Positions 19,066-28,541 of a DNA stretch of 64,000 bases are shown one piece after another. Source of the DNA: Novipirellula caenicola (GTDB lineage Bacteria > Planctomycetota > Planctomycetia > Pirellulales > Pirellulaceae). Made by a program: the position numbers and the translations under genes. The notes beneath the pieces were generated by a model. That model saw nothing but the letters and a program-made list of their open reading frames with translations, did not search any database and was not told the DNA's origin. The DNA lies in assembly GCF_039545035.1 (NCBI RefSeq), contig NZ_BAABRO010000008.1:1-64000 (forward strand), in the 5' to 3' direction. Position 1 is the first letter of the stretch. The number at the start of each line of letters is the position of its first letter.

Positions 19066-20217
19066 ATGGCCAAAAAGAAACGCGGAAAACAACGCACCGA
19101 CTTTCGTAAGAAGTACCAAGGGCGTGTTCGCCAAGGCGACGTCACGCGAACGTTCCGACAAGGCGACGTGGAAAAGCTTGCCGATGTTGTGCATGGAGAA
19201 CGCGTCAGCGGCAAAGGTGAGCTGACGCGAAAGCGGACCGTCAACAGTCCAACGATCCAGCAAGACGAGGACGGCGTGACCTCGTCACCCGATCAATCGC
19301 TGATCAAGGGACGCGTGATCAGCGTTCATGGGTTGCGGAGCAAAGTGCTTGGCGAAGACGGCGTGTTCTATGAATGCGCGATCCGCCAAGTGCTGAAATC
19401 GCTCAGCATCGAACAACGCGGGGTGATCGTTGCGGGCGACCGCGTCTTTTTTCGCGCCGAATCACCGGCGGACGGAATGATCGAAAGCATCGATCCCCGC
19501 AGCGGCGTGATTAGCCGCACCAGCCGGGGACGGCAACATGTGATTGCAGCCAACGTCGATTACCTGCTGATCATCACGAGTGCGGCCCAACCAGGATTGA
19601 AACCGGCACTCATTGATCGGTTTTTGTTGACGGCGGAACATTGTGGCGTCGAGCCGGTGATTGTGATCAACAAATTGGATCTGATCGATCCAGTGCCGCT
19701 GCAACCGATGATCGGGGTGTTTGCTTCGATGGGTTATCGCGTGCTCGTCACCTCGGCCGAAGATGGCACCAATGTCGCCTATTTGCGAGCTTTGTTGGCG
19801 GGGAAACAGACGGCGCTGGCGGGTCAAAGCGGCGTTGGAAAAAGCAGTCTGCTCAACGCGATTGAGCCTGGACTCGGATTGGCAGTTTCCGCCGTCAGCC
19901 AGGACAATGATAAAGGTCGCCACACCACGACAGCCACCACCTTGATCCCCTTGAAAGGGGGCGGGGCGGTGTTTGACACCCCGGGAATTCGTCAATTCCA
20001 GTTATGGGACATCGGTTCGAGCGAGGTTTCGGCGTTAATGCCCGATCTGAGGCCCTACGTGAGCGGCTGTCGCTATCCGAATTGCTTGCATCTAAGCGAG
20101 GACGGATGTGCGGTCAAAGACGCAGTGGCCGATTCTCGTATCGACGCACGCCGTTACGATTCCTATTGCCATCTGATCGAAGAATTGCTTAGCGAAGAAG
20201 AAGCAACGTTTCGTTGA
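19066..20217 (+). CDS. rsgA: Small ribosomal subunit biogenesis GTPase RsgA
   Basis: A circularly permuted GTPase that assists maturation of the 30S subunit. In order: a basic N-terminal segment, an OB-fold, G4 NKLDLID (about residues 201-207), G1 [12 protein letters not shown] (about 251-262), G3 DTPGIRQF, then the C-terminal zinc-binding region [14 protein letters not shown]. At 383 aa it is longer than E. coli RsgA (350 aa), mainly from a Lys/Arg-rich N-terminal extension of about 60 residues. ATG 19066 is preferred over the TTG directly before it. It lies 14 bp after ftsH. Confidence 0.96.
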   Translation: MAKKKRGKQRTDFRKKYQGRVRQGDVTRTFRQGDVEKLADVVHGERVSGKGELTRKRTVNSPTIQQDEDGVTSSPDQSLIKGRVISVHGLRSKVLGEDGVFYECAIRQVLKSLSIEQRGVIVAGDRVFFRAESPADGMIESIDPRSGVISRTSRGRQHVIAANVDYLLIITSAAQPGLKPALIDRFLLTAEHCGVEPVIVINKLDLIDPVPLQPMIGVFASMGYRVLVTSAEDGTNVAYLRALLAGKQTALAGQSGVGKSSLLNAIEPGLGLAVSAVSQDNDKGRHTTTATTLIPLKGGGAVFDTPGIRQFQLWDIGSSEVSALMPDLRPYVSGCRYPNCLHLSEDGCAVKDAVADSRIDARRYDSYCHLIEELLSEEEATFR

Positions 20218-20225
20218 CCAAGTTA

Positions 20226-20245
20226 GCTAGTCTGACTAGACTAGC
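20226..20245. terminator. Perfect 8-bp hairpin after rsgA
   Basis: GCTAGTCT at 20226-20233 and AGACTAGC at 20238-20245 form a perfect 8-bp stem with a 4-nt loop just after the rsgA stop. No T tract follows, so it is at best a weak or Rho-assisted transcription end or an RNA-stability element. Confidence 0.3.
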
Positions 20246-20402
20246 GCAGGTCGCGAAAGCAGACAAAAACACGCAAAATACGCAAAATTCATCGAGACGG
20301 GCTGAAGGAGACGGCTTGATCGAAGGCACCTTTTCTCTCTTTTCCTGCGTTGCATCAGTCGTTGTTTGATGGCATGGGACGCATCCGCGTTGGTGATCTT
20401 TT

Positions 20403-23390
20403 ATGGCTGATGAATCAATTCGAACGGATGCATCGACCATTCGTCGTGGCAAGGACGACGAATTGAGCGCCGGGGATGCGTCGCCCGAATCGAGTTTGAT
20501 CAAGTCAGCAGAGATTCAAGAGATCGCCGAAGCGAGAACGGTCATCCGTGGCTCTTCGCGTGCTCACGCCGACGAATCGGCTTGGAATAAACTCGACCGA
20601 ACGCCTGCCTCGGTCGCCAACGTCTTGCTTGGCAAGCGGTTAAACCACTTTTTGTTAGAAGACTTTATCGGCGGTGGTGGGATGGGGGCGGTGTTTCGCG
20701 CCCATGACGAACAGTTGGACCGGACCGTCGCGATCAAGGTGATCCCGTTTGTCGGAGATGACCCCGATCTGAAGCGTCGCTTTCGCAACGAGGCGCAAAG
20801 CGCGGCAAAGTTGGATCATCCGCGAATCGCCAAGGTATTCGATGTCGGTACCTACGATGATTGGCACTACATCGTTTTCGAATACATCCAAGGCACCAAC
20901 ATTCGCGACTTGGTTCATCGCGAAGGGGTGATGTCGGCCGATCAAGCGGTTTTCTATACCTGCCAACTTGCCGACGCGATCCAGCATGCTTCGGATCGCG
21001 GTATCGTGCATCGCGACATCAAGCCATCAAATGTGTTGATCGGCGATGGGCAAACCATCAAACTTGTGGACATGGGGTTGGCTCGGTCGGATAACTTCGA
21101 ATTGAGCGAAGACATGACCGCCAGCGGTGTGACGCTGGGGACATTCGATTACATTTCGCCCGAACAAGCCAACGACCCGCGAGATGCCGACTTGCGAAGC
21201 GACATCTATTCGCTTGGCTGCACGCTCTATTTCATGCTGACCGGTCAACCGCCTTACCCGGGCGGCACGATGCTGCAAAAGCTACTGAACCATGGCAAAA
21301 CGCCGCCGCCGGATGTGCGTCAATTGCGTAGCGAGGTGAGTGGTGATTTAGCGGCAGTGCTGCAGAAAATGTTGGCCAAGCGGCCCGAAGACCGCTATCA
21401 GACCGCGATCGATTTGATTGCCGATTTGCAAGAGGTGGCTCGTCGCGAAGGTTACGAGCGAGTGCAAACGTTGGGGCCAGTCACGGTCAATCAAAGTGGT
21501 CCACTGGTTCAACTGATCGAGCAACATGCGCCGTGGTTGGTTGCGTTTGCGTTGTTGTTGATCACCGCGGCGTGGTTGTATGTGGCATCGGATTTGGCAC
21601 GAGACGATTTTGCGATCGTGGTGCCACAGCGAAATAGCGTGGTCAGTTTGTCGGTCCAGCGTCCGCCCGACGCGTTGCCCGAAAACGGGGCATTCCGACC
21701 GGCAACCCCGGCAGCCGGACAAAATGCGATTGGAAGTGACAACGCCGAGAACGCGGCTCAATCGTCCAAAGGTGCCGCGGCGGCGACGCCAAGTGCAGCC
21801 AACCGTGACGGAAGTACGATGGCGGTTGCATCCGATCGTGCGGCTGCCGATCCGCCTCGGATGCGAGACTTGCCGGTCCCCGAAGAACTCGGCGGTCCGG
21901 TGAGATCCGTCAACAGTACGAATGAAATGCTTGGCCCGGCGTCATCGGTGTCGGTGGGCGATCGGGCTGCGAGCGATCGTTCGCCTGGGGAGCGTCCAAC
22001 CGAAGAACGTTCGTCCGGAGAGCTTCCCGCGGGGGAACGACCGGCGACGACACCAACCACGATCCGAACCGAGTCCAACGATCCGCCGGTAAGCGCGGTG
22101 CCCAGCACGGCCAATCCGCGAGCGATTCGGGTGAGTCTATCGATCTCGGGGTTGATTTCCGACGAGTATGACGGCGAAGACTATGCCTACGTTTCTTCGT
22201 TAGCAAAGGCGATCGAGTTGTCTGAGGAACTTGGCGTCGATCGTATTGAAATCGCAGAACCGATGATCCGCAGTGCTCCGGTCCAAATCGATCGCGATGG
22301 ATTGGTGATCAGCTCGAGTGTAGGCGGCAGCATCGTGATGTTTGATTCATCCGATTTGCCGTCGATTCACTCGGTAACCTTGTTCGATATCGGATCCAAT
22401 CGTATCGATTTGGAAGACTTGCACTTGGTGTGGTCGGTTCCCGTTTCATCGATGGGTGGGGGATGTTTGTTGTCGGTCAATGACAATCGACTCGTTCGTT
22501 TGACCGATTGCAGTTTGACGATCAAAAATCCAGTGCGTCATCCCGACGTCTACGCGATCAACGTGAGCACGCATTCCGAGGCAGCGGCGTATCAATCGTT
22601 GGGCCGAAGCCCCATGCTTGCCGGCCCACCCGAGTCCGCGGTTGCACCGTTTGCCAACGGAGACGCACTGTCGAGTGCCGTTGCGGCTACGGTGACCTCG
22701 GGACCGTTGCCGTTGGTTTCGATCGAGATGTACAACGTCTGCATTCGTGGCGAGATGACAATGCTGCACATGGATGTGGCCGCCGAGCTACAGATGCGAT
22801 GGGAGAACGGGCTGTTGGCAGTCACCGGGCGGATGATTGATACGGCCGGGGCGGTCCGCCAACCGCCGCCATCGGCACGCCCGATTCAATTGTTGTTGGA
22901 CCAAGTCATCGCGATGGCACCGCGAGGGTTGCTGCGGATGCGGTTGACGGCCACGGGCCCCTACCCGTTACCTGTGGATCGTGACGCGCGTAACTGTGTG
23001 TTCATCGTCAGCCCCGATGTCGCGGCGGTCGAAATCACGGGGCTGGATTCGCTTGAAAACGACCCGTCGCTGTTGATTTTGCGGGGAGAAGCGAACGCCT
23101 ACGATACGCAGCCCGATTTGTCAGATCCCATGTTGCGGTTGATCGATTCGCAAGGCAACCAAGAGGTGGTGCGAATGGTCGATTTAAAGACCCAGTCACC
23201 AGACTGGGCGGAGGAGCGTTCCCCACGATGGGCGGTGGATTGGGCTTCGGGAAGCCTCAATACGCAGCCCACCAGCAGCTTGATGCCCAGCGATTTTCGT
23301 CAATATGGCTCGGTTATTAGTGGCTTTGACGAGCGGTCGTTGACGATTATGAGCCCTGCAGAAGTGGTCGAATTAGGCGAAGAAAATTGA
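20403..23390 (+). CDS. Membrane-anchored Ser/Thr protein kinase with large extracytoplasmic domain
   Basis: Hanks-type kinase, 995 aa. The glycine loop GGGGMGAVFRAHD is at about residues 90-102, the ATP-binding Lys at 112 (VAIKVI) and the catalytic loop HRDIKPSN at 203-210. DMG at 223-225 replaces the usual DFG. The APE-like segment is SPEQAN. The domain ends around residue 350. One membrane helix (WLVAFALLLITAAWLYVA, about 378-395) follows, then a Pro/Ser/Ala/Arg-rich linker with a repeated SPGERPTEERSSGE-type stretch. About 450 residues of beta-rich sequence without a domain I recognise end the protein. The topology suggests that the outside part senses a signal and the kinase acts in the cytoplasm. 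The N-terminal 70 residues are unstructured. No strong ribosome site precedes the ATG. Confidence 0.93.
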   Translation: MADESIRTDASTIRRGKDDELSAGDASPESSLIKSAEIQEIAEARTVIRGSSRAHADESAWNKLDRTPASVANVLLGKRLNHFLLEDFIGGGGMGAVFRAHDEQLDRTVAIKVIPFVGDDPDLKRRFRNEAQSAAKLDHPRIAKVFDVGTYDDWHYIVFEYIQGTNIRDLVHREGVMSADQAVFYTCQLADAIQHASDRGIVHRDIKPSNVLIGDGQTIKLVDMGLARSDNFELSEDMTASGVTLGTFDYISPEQANDPRDADLRSDIYSLGCTLYFMLTGQPPYPGGTMLQKLLNHGKTPPPDVRQLRSEVSGDLAAVLQKMLAKRPEDRYQTAIDLIADLQEVARREGYERVQTLGPVTVNQSGPLVQLIEQHAPWLVAFALLLITAAWLYVASDLARDDFAIVVPQRNSVVSLSVQRPPDALPENGAFRPATPAAGQNAIGSDNAENAAQSSKGAAAATPSAANRDGSTMAVASDRAAADPPRMRDLPVPEELGGPVRSVNSTNEMLGPASSVSVGDRAASDRSPGERPTEERSSGELPAGERPATTPTTIRTESNDPPVSAVPSTANPRAIRVSLSISGLISDEYDGEDYAYVSSLAKAIELSEELGVDRIEIAEPMIRSAPVQIDRDGLVISSSVGGSIVMFDSSDLPSIHSVTLFDIGSNRIDLEDLHLVWSVPVSSMGGGCLLSVNDNRLVRLTDCSLTIKNPVRHPDVYAINVSTHSEAAAYQSLGRSPMLAGPPESAVAPFANGDALSSAVAATVTSGPLPLVSIEMYNVCIRGEMTMLHMDVAAELQMRWENGLLAVTGRMIDTAGAVRQPPPSARPIQLLLDQVIAMAPRGLLRMRLTATGPYPLPVDRDARNCVFIVSPDVAAVEITGLDSLENDPSLLILRGEANAYDTQPDLSDPMLRLIDSQGNQEVVRMVDLKTQSPDWAEERSPRWAVDWASGSLNTQPTSSLMPSDFRQYGSVISGFDERSLTIMSPAEVVELGEEN

Positions 23391-23516
23391 GTTTGATTTG
23401 ACTTTTGGTCCGATCTAGGACTTAATAGTGCATTGTGTGGCTGTATCAGCGGTCGCACATCCTGCCTCGCTCCATGCTAGAGCCTACCTTAAATATCAAA
23501 TTCGCGGAGAAAATGA

Positions 23517-23909
23517 ATGAAACGTTTGGCAATCTGTCTCGGTTTTTTGTGCTTGCTCATGACGCCAGCCATGGCGATTAGCGAATTTGGAAAGCAGTGG
23601 AAAAGCGAGTACCTCGGTGAAGGTGCCGATCCAGATTTCGTGAAAACGGGTAAGAAAGCCAATTGCTACGTTTGCCACGTGAAGGGTGAAAAGAAAGAAG
23701 AAGCCCGCAACGAGTACGGCAAGGCGATTCACGAGTACTTGAAAGCCGAAGATTTCCCCAAAGAGTACATCAAAGACAATCCTGAAGAAGCCAAGAAAAA
23801 GATCCTCGAAGGATTCAAGAAGGCTGCTGAACACAAGAGCAAGGACGGCAAGAAGTTTGGCGAAAAGATTAAAGAAAACAAGCTTCCCGCGACCGACGCC
23901 GGTCTGTAA
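23517..23909 (+). CDS. Small secreted protein with a single CXXCH (c-type heme) motif
   Basis: A 130-aa protein with a clear signal peptide (MKRLAICLGFLCLLMTPAMA, cleavage about residue 20). One CYVCH motif lies around residues 50-54, the classic covalent c-heme attachment sequence. The rest is very rich in Lys and Glu and predicted helical, without other cysteines. It is probably a small periplasmic monoheme cytochrome or a heme-binding relay protein. The distal axial ligand is not identifiable by eye. A Rho-independent terminator lies directly downstream. It stands 126 bp after the kinase gene, on the same strand, but with its own likely promoter. Annotation as a cytochrome is from the motif and signal peptide only. 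Confidence 0.8.
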   Translation: MKRLAICLGFLCLLMTPAMAISEFGKQWKSEYLGEGADPDFVKTGKKANCYVCHVKGEKKEEARNEYGKAIHEYLKAEDFPKEYIKDNPEEAKKKILEGFKKAAEHKSKDGKKFGEKIKENKLPATDAGL

Positions 23910-23949
23910 TCGCTACTGAAATCGTAGCCCTACCATTGATTGAGTTTTT

Positions 23950-23988
23950 CGCTTGCCGACCGTTTAAGTTGGCAAGCGTTTTTTTTTT
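23950..23988 (+). terminator. Rho-independent terminator
   Basis: CGCTTGCCGAC at 23950-23960 pairs with GTTGGCAAGCG at 23968-23978 (11 bp, one G-U pair), with a 7-nt loop and nine to ten T directly after. It ends the transcript of the CXXCH gene and lies before the DUF1080 gene. Confidence 0.92.
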
Positions 23989-24015
23989 GCTTCCCAACCA
24001 TCACAAAAGTACACC

Positions 24016-24738
24016 ATGAATCGGATGAAAAAGACGCTCGTCTCTCGATCGCTCAGCCTCGCAGTTGCCAACCTTGCAATCACCAGCCTGGTCTTGGCCA
24101 ACCTTCTATTCACCAGCCATCTGGTCGCCGACGACGCGGTGACGGCGGACTCATCGGCTGCGGAAACCGAAACCGGTTTTGTTTCTCTATTTGACGGTCA
24201 CTCGTTCGATGGATGGAAAAAGGCCGAAGAGAATCCCGAGGCGTGGGTGATCGAAGATGGCAAACTGGTTTGCAAGGGCAAACGTTGCCATCTGTTTTAT
24301 GTCGGTGAGCAAGCGCCCTTCAAAAACTTTCATTTCAAAGCGGAGGTCATGACCACGCCCGGCAGCAACGCGGGCATTTACTTCCACACCAAATACCAGC
24401 CCACGGGATGGCCCAAGTACGGGTACGAGTGTCAGGTCAACGTGTCCCACCGCGACCCTAAAAAGACCAGCAGTTTGTACTCGGTCCAAGACGTTGCCGA
24501 TCCTGGGGTGAAAGACAATCAGTGGTACACCCAAGAGATCATCGTCAAAGGTCGGCACATCGAATTGAAGGTCAACGGGCGGACGATGGTGGATTACACC
24601 GAGCCGGAGGACAAAGCCGCATTCTCAGGCGATTTTGAGCGGCGTTTGAATGACGCAGGAACGTTCGCCCTGCAAGCTCACGATCCTGAAAGTGTCGTCT
24701 ATTTCCGCAACCTGCGAGTCAAAAAACTAGACGACTAG
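24016..24738 (+). CDS. Secreted DUF1080 (3-keto-disaccharide hydrolase-like) protein
   Basis: A 240-aa protein with an N-terminal signal peptide and a single DUF1080 domain of concanavalin-like beta-sandwich fold. Family landmarks are visible: FVSLFDGHSFDGWKK near residue 55, WVIEDGKLVCKG, DFxF-type strand NFHFKAEVMTTPGSNAGIYFHT, YGYECQVN, and the final GTFALQAHDPESVVYFRNLRVKKL. Members include 3-keto-glucoside hydrolases and many uncharacterised secreted planctomycete proteins, so sugar binding or hydrolysis is likely but the substrate is unknown. No good ribosome site precedes the ATG. The convergent DUF1559 gene ends 72 bp beyond it. Confidence 0.9.
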   Translation: MNRMKKTLVSRSLSLAVANLAITSLVLANLLFTSHLVADDAVTADSSAAETETGFVSLFDGHSFDGWKKAEENPEAWVIEDGKLVCKGKRCHLFYVGEQAPFKNFHFKAEVMTTPGSNAGIYFHTKYQPTGWPKYGYECQVNVSHRDPKKTSSLYSVQDVADPGVKDNQWYTQEIIVKGRHIELKVNGRTMVDYTEPEDKAAFSGDFERRLNDAGTFALQAHDPESVVYFRNLRVKKLDD

Positions 24739-24810
24739 GTGTCGCAGTCGGACTGCGGCGAGTCGAGCCGCGGCCGGTGCAACATAAACGCTGATCAACA
24801 ACTGCTGCGT

Positions 24811-25842
24811 TTACAGACTGCTGCTATCGAAGACTTCTTTGTCCGCCCGCGAACCGATCGCGTGGCGGACTTTGTCATCCAGGCTGTCGGTTAAAAATTT
24901 CACCGATCCGTCACAAAACAGCGTGACCACGCCACCGACATGAAAACTGCCCGCCGAAATCTCGAGCTCTTGTTTGGGGGCGATGTCGAGGTTCAATCGA
25001 TGGTGCAGCGACATCAATGCCTCCGAGAAATCCGATCCGTTCGCTTTCCCTCTGCGGCGGTCAAATTGGGGATGGTAGACGGCAAAGTGGCTGCAAATAT
25101 CGCACTTTGGTTCGTCGATAAAGCGTGTTTCGGCGCACAGGACCGTGTTGCTTAGCCCATCCAGAATCGCGGAAAACTTGATCGGGCCTGGCCAAGGCAA
25201 TTTCGCCGGAACGTTCGGAGGATCGAGCGGGTGCCGTTCGAATTGCCCCACCTGCAGCACGCCGTTGCCCCGTTCCATCCCCAGGGACGACGAGGTCGAA
25301 TAGCTGTCACGCACCACGTCGCTTCCGGAATTTCCCAGGTAGCTGTTCATCGCTCGGCCGACGTCGCTGCCATCGATTGCCAATCCATTGTTGTCAAACA
25401 AGAACGTCGGACCGGGCTCGGTGGGACATCGGTACATCGGCACCAACGTCGTCGCGAGTGTGATCATGTTTTTGCGATCTTCGAACGTCACCGCACCATT
25501 ACGCATCGGCGGCACGATGTCCCACAACGCGTTTTGCTCGGCGAACGGCAAAATGTCGGTGGTCCAACTGTAGCCGTGACCTCCCTTGGCTCCCCACGGC
25601 AACGACTTGTACGCCGATTCATAGTTGTGGCATGCCAAGCCAATTTGTTTCAAGTTGTTCTGACACTGCATCCGCCTCGCCGCCTCGCGAGCCGCTTGGA
25701 CCGCTGGCAATAACAATGCCACCAAGATCCCGATGATCGCAATCACCACTAGCAGTTCGATCAGCGTGAAACCGGTGGACGCAATCCACCCTGATCGCAT
25801 CGATCTGTGTTTCCGCAGCGGTAGGGGGCGATTGGCTAACAT
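24811..25842 (-). CDS. DUF1559 protein with type IV pilin-like N-terminus
   Basis: The 343-aa protein begins with a short basic leader followed by [23 protein letters not shown], a prepilin-type cleavage and methylation motif and helix (from about residue 24). [29 protein letters not shown] comes next, the hallmark of the DUF1559 family, which is strongly expanded in planctomycetes. The C-terminal end has the usual [20 protein letters not shown] segment. It is probably exported and processed by a prepilin peptidase; its role in the cell envelope is unknown. ATG 25842 is used; an internal ATG 14 codons later is an alternative. Confidence 0.95.
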   Translation of the reverse strand: MLANRPLPLRKHRSMRSGWIASTGFTLIELLVVIAIIGILVALLLPAVQAAREAARRMQCQNNLKQIGLACHNYESAYKSLPWGAKGGHGYSWTTDILPFAEQNALWDIVPPMRNGAVTFEDRKNMITLATTLVPMYRCPTEPGPTFLFDNNGLAIDGSDVGRAMNSYLGNSGSDVVRDSYSTSSSLGMERGNGVLQVGQFERHPLDPPNVPAKLPWPGPIKFSAILDGLSNTVLCAETRFIDEPKCDICSHFAVYHPQFDRRRGKANGSDFSEALMSLHHRLNLDIAPKQELEISAGSFHVGGVVTLFCDGSVKFLTDSLDDKVRHAIGSRADKEVFDSSSL

Positions 25843-26048
25843 TGCAGAATGGTAGGCAGAATGATTCGGTGGTTGTTAGGGGGGGATGCGACTCAGCTTG
25901 TAGTTTAACCAGATCCGTTGATTTAGGAGCCTGGCGAAACTTTTTTCACGTCTCGGCAGCGCGACGCCCGCCGGATTAGAACGCGTGATTGGCCCCAAAA
26001 GTCCCCTCTCTTTTTTTCGCGTGTGGGGTGGCAAGGGGAAGAGGCGGG

Positions 26049-27332
26049 TTAAGGGTCGCGTCGGAGGTCGCCGCTGCTACGCCCGAGTTTTGCCGCAAAG
26101 TACTTTCGCCACGCCAATTTGTCGTAGCCAAAATCGACATCGGGTTCGATCATTTTCAGTAGCGTCAAAACCGGAGGGTTCTCGAGATAGCGGGTGATCA
26201 CCTTGGGTTTGCCTCCCATCGATAACCCGCCACCCCCACTGCTGCTCGATCCGACCTGCATCCCTGGTCCGGCGGCACTGGTTTCGGTGTGTTTGGTCAC
26301 CAATGCATCAATGTAGGTTTGTGCCAATTCGGGTCTGGGAAAGTAGCTGAGTGCTCGCGCCGCCCGCAATACATCGCCATTGTCGGAACTGCCCAGCATG
26401 TTGACGTAGGTCGCCACGGCGGAACCGCTGCCGTATTGCTGCAGTTCCTCCATCGCGGCTTCGCGGATGACGTTGTCCGATTCTTGCACGCCCACCCGGA
26501 CCAACGCTTCGACCGAGACCGAATTGCGGAAACGACCGAGGATTTCGACCCACAGCCGTTTAAAACGCTGGTTATGCTTGCCCTGCAGCAATTGTTTGGC
26601 GATCGCCGATGCAGCCAAGGGATCGTCGATCGCTTTGAGCGCCGCGATGGCTTCGTCCCCCTTGCTGCCGCCACGCACCGCGACGCGAATCAGCCGGTCG
26701 ACCTCTTTGATCCACTTTTTTGAGTCGACGTTGCTGGCGTCTTGGATCTCTTCGATCGCCGCCGCCTCAGGCAACATCCACTTTCCCGCCACCGAGATCA
26801 TGCCTCGCGATCGTTGCAGGTCGCTGTAGCGAATCCACTTTCCATCCTCGTCTTTGACATAATCCAATGCCGCGCGTGCCTTGCTATGCTCGGGATCAAA
26901 ACGAATTGCCAACTGCATGTGAAATCGCTTGTAGGCGTCGGTGTTGTCTTTGATATTCGTGGCACACCAAATCGCCAATTTGTATTGCATTTCGGCATCG
27001 TCGCCCGCGATCGCCACGTTACGCAGGTATTCCCCTAATTTGTCAGACGAAACCACGCGTCGCACGCGACTTTGGGGGATCGCCACGCTGATTTCATCAT
27101 CGACTGCGATGATGTCCATCTTTTTGTCATCCAGCCGCCGGACTTTGCCGCTAACGTGCCCCCCACCCGAAATTTCGACCGTGTCACCACGAAGCGACGT
27201 GGGCTCTGTCACCAAGCTGAGTGCGGCGATTGTCGCTGCGGCAAGGCTCAGACGCTGCAAGGAGCTCTGACGCTGTTGCAAGGGGCCCTGAGAGCTCGAA
27301 TCTCGCTTGGTTCGCCGAATGAGTGCATGCAT
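26049..27332 (-). CDS. Secreted repeat-rich (HEAT-like) protein of unknown function
   Basis: A 427-aa product from ATG 27332 with a weak signal segment (LSLAAATIAALSLV, about residues 28-42) and a small beta domain (DTVEISGGGHVSGKVRRLDDKKMDIIAVDDEISVAIP, about 48-85). An alpha-helical part follows with a HEAT-like tandem of helices (ALVRVGVQESDNVIREAAMEELQQYG). The C-terminal 60 residues include a Gly/Ser-rich linker. No catalytic motif recognised. The family appears to be a planctomycete secreted protein. Upstream in-frame sequence to 27470 is not used, because the residues there do not look coding. It is divergent from cysH with about 350 bp between. Confidence 0.72.
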   Translation of the reverse strand: MHALIRRTKRDSSSQGPLQQRQSSLQRLSLAAATIAALSLVTEPTSLRGDTVEISGGGHVSGKVRRLDDKKMDIIAVDDEISVAIPQSRVRRVVSSDKLGEYLRNVAIAGDDAEMQYKLAIWCATNIKDNTDAYKRFHMQLAIRFDPEHSKARAALDYVKDEDGKWIRYSDLQRSRGMISVAGKWMLPEAAAIEEIQDASNVDSKKWIKEVDRLIRVAVRGGSKGDEAIAALKAIDDPLAASAIAKQLLQGKHNQRFKRLWVEILGRFRNSVSVEALVRVGVQESDNVIREAAMEELQQYGSGSAVATYVNMLGSSDNGDVLRAARALSYFPRPELAQTYIDALVTKHTETSAAGPGMQVGSSSSGGGGLSMGGKPKVITRYLENPPVLTLLKMIEPDVDFGYDKLAWRKYFAAKLGRSSGDLRRDP

Positions 27333-27682
27333 GGGAATTCGGGTGTCAGAAGAGGTTTGCAAAGTCGCCCGGCGTTTCGGGTGCCGGCAAAACAGCCGCG
27401 CCGATGTCGGACACATCCAGAGTCCTCCGGCAACTCCAAAGTTATCCGGTGAAATCGGCCGATGCCCCATTCTACACGCATGAAAGCATGCAGAGACGGC
27501 AATTTGTGCAGGTTCCCCGGGTTAGCGAAGCCTCGACCTCTGCTGCGGACGTGGTCGGACGCCACGAACCCGCAGAATCGTTCAATTCTGAACCCGCAAA
27601 CGCCGACAATCATACTTGACTAAATAGATCATGTTTGTAGTATTTGGAAAACCAAGTCCTCAAAAAGCTGACTGAAATAACG
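27333..27682. other. Divergent intergenic region upstream of cysH
   Basis: About 350 bp between the divergent HEAT-like gene and cysH. No gene recognised. The last 60 bp are AT-rich (ACTAAATAGATCATGTTTGT) and are the most likely place for the cysH promoter and for binding of the Rrf2 regulator encoded downstream, but I cannot define an operator. Confidence 0.4.
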
Positions 27683-28525
27683 ATGTCTGCAGCCCACGCC
27701 CAGTCGTTCGGCCCCAAGTCGAGCTCACAAATGACCCAACCCAAAGCCACCGATTCGAGTCCGTTACAGCTCTATTCGCTCGACTCGGGAGAGCCTCGCG
27801 GAGCGCTGGCTGCCGATCCGCCGCTTGAGCCAACCGATGCGTTGCTAGCGGAACTGCAGCGGGATAGCGAGTCGTTGGAAAAGGCGACGCCGCAAGAGAT
27901 TTTGAAGTGGGCGGTCGACCGCTTTGCGCCTCATTTCACCATGGCGACGGCGTTTGGTCCCGAGGGGATGACGATCATTCACATGTTAGCCGAGATCGCT
28001 CCGGAAACGCCGATCTTTAATCTCGAGACCGGATACCAGTTTGCCGAAACGCTCGAGCTGCGCGAAACGGTCAAAAAACGCTACGGCATCGAAGTCGAAT
28101 ACAAGTATCCCAAGACCACGGTGCAAGAGTACGAGGCGGCCAACGGCGGGCCGGTCTACAAGACCGATCCAAACCGCTGCTGCTTTGATCGAAAATTAAG
28201 TGTGTTGCACGAAGCTGCCAAAGGTTGGCATGCCTGGGCCAGCGCGATTCGGCGTGACCAGAGCCCCGATCGTGCCAAGGCACCGATTGTCGGCTGGGAT
28301 CGCAAGTTCCAATTGGTGAAGATCAGCCCGTTGGCGAATTGGACCAAGAAAGAAGTGTGGTCATTGATCACATCGGAAAACATTCCTTACAACCCGCTGC
28401 ACGACCAAGGGTATCCGAGTGTCGGATGTCAACCTTGCACCCGAGCGGTGTTGGCTGGCGAAGACGAGCGTGCGGGACGTTGGGCAGGTTTTCAGAAAAC
28501 CGAATGTGGTTTGCATTCGTCGTAA
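27683..28525 (+). CDS. cysH: Phosphoadenylyl-sulfate/adenylyl-sulfate reductase
   Basis: Reduces (P)APS to sulfite in assimilatory sulfate reduction using thioredoxin or a similar donor. The 280-aa product has the CysH core, with SLEKATPQEILKWAVDRF and ATAFGPEGMTIIHMLAEI in the N-terminal half and NLETGYQFAETLELRE after it. It also carries the [4Fe-4S] cluster cysteines: a CC pair in NRCCFDRKLS near residue 164, and GCQPC near 247-251. The catalytic ECGLH motif is at the C-terminus. The cluster-type CC...CXXC signature means it is of the APS-reductase type rather than the cluster-free PAPS reductase of E. coli; substrate preference is inferred, not shown. ATG 27683 is used in place of an upstream TTG. 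It is 16 bp before the Rrf2 gene, on the same strand. Confidence 0.94.
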   Translation: MSAAHAQSFGPKSSSQMTQPKATDSSPLQLYSLDSGEPRGALAADPPLEPTDALLAELQRDSESLEKATPQEILKWAVDRFAPHFTMATAFGPEGMTIIHMLAEIAPETPIFNLETGYQFAETLELRETVKKRYGIEVEYKYPKTTVQEYEAANGGPVYKTDPNRCCFDRKLSVLHEAAKGWHAWASAIRRDQSPDRAKAPIVGWDRKFQLVKISPLANWTKKEVWSLITSENIPYNPLHDQGYPSVGCQPCTRAVLAGEDERAGRWAGFQKTECGLHSS

Positions 28526-28541
28526 GTCGGAGGCCGGGAAT

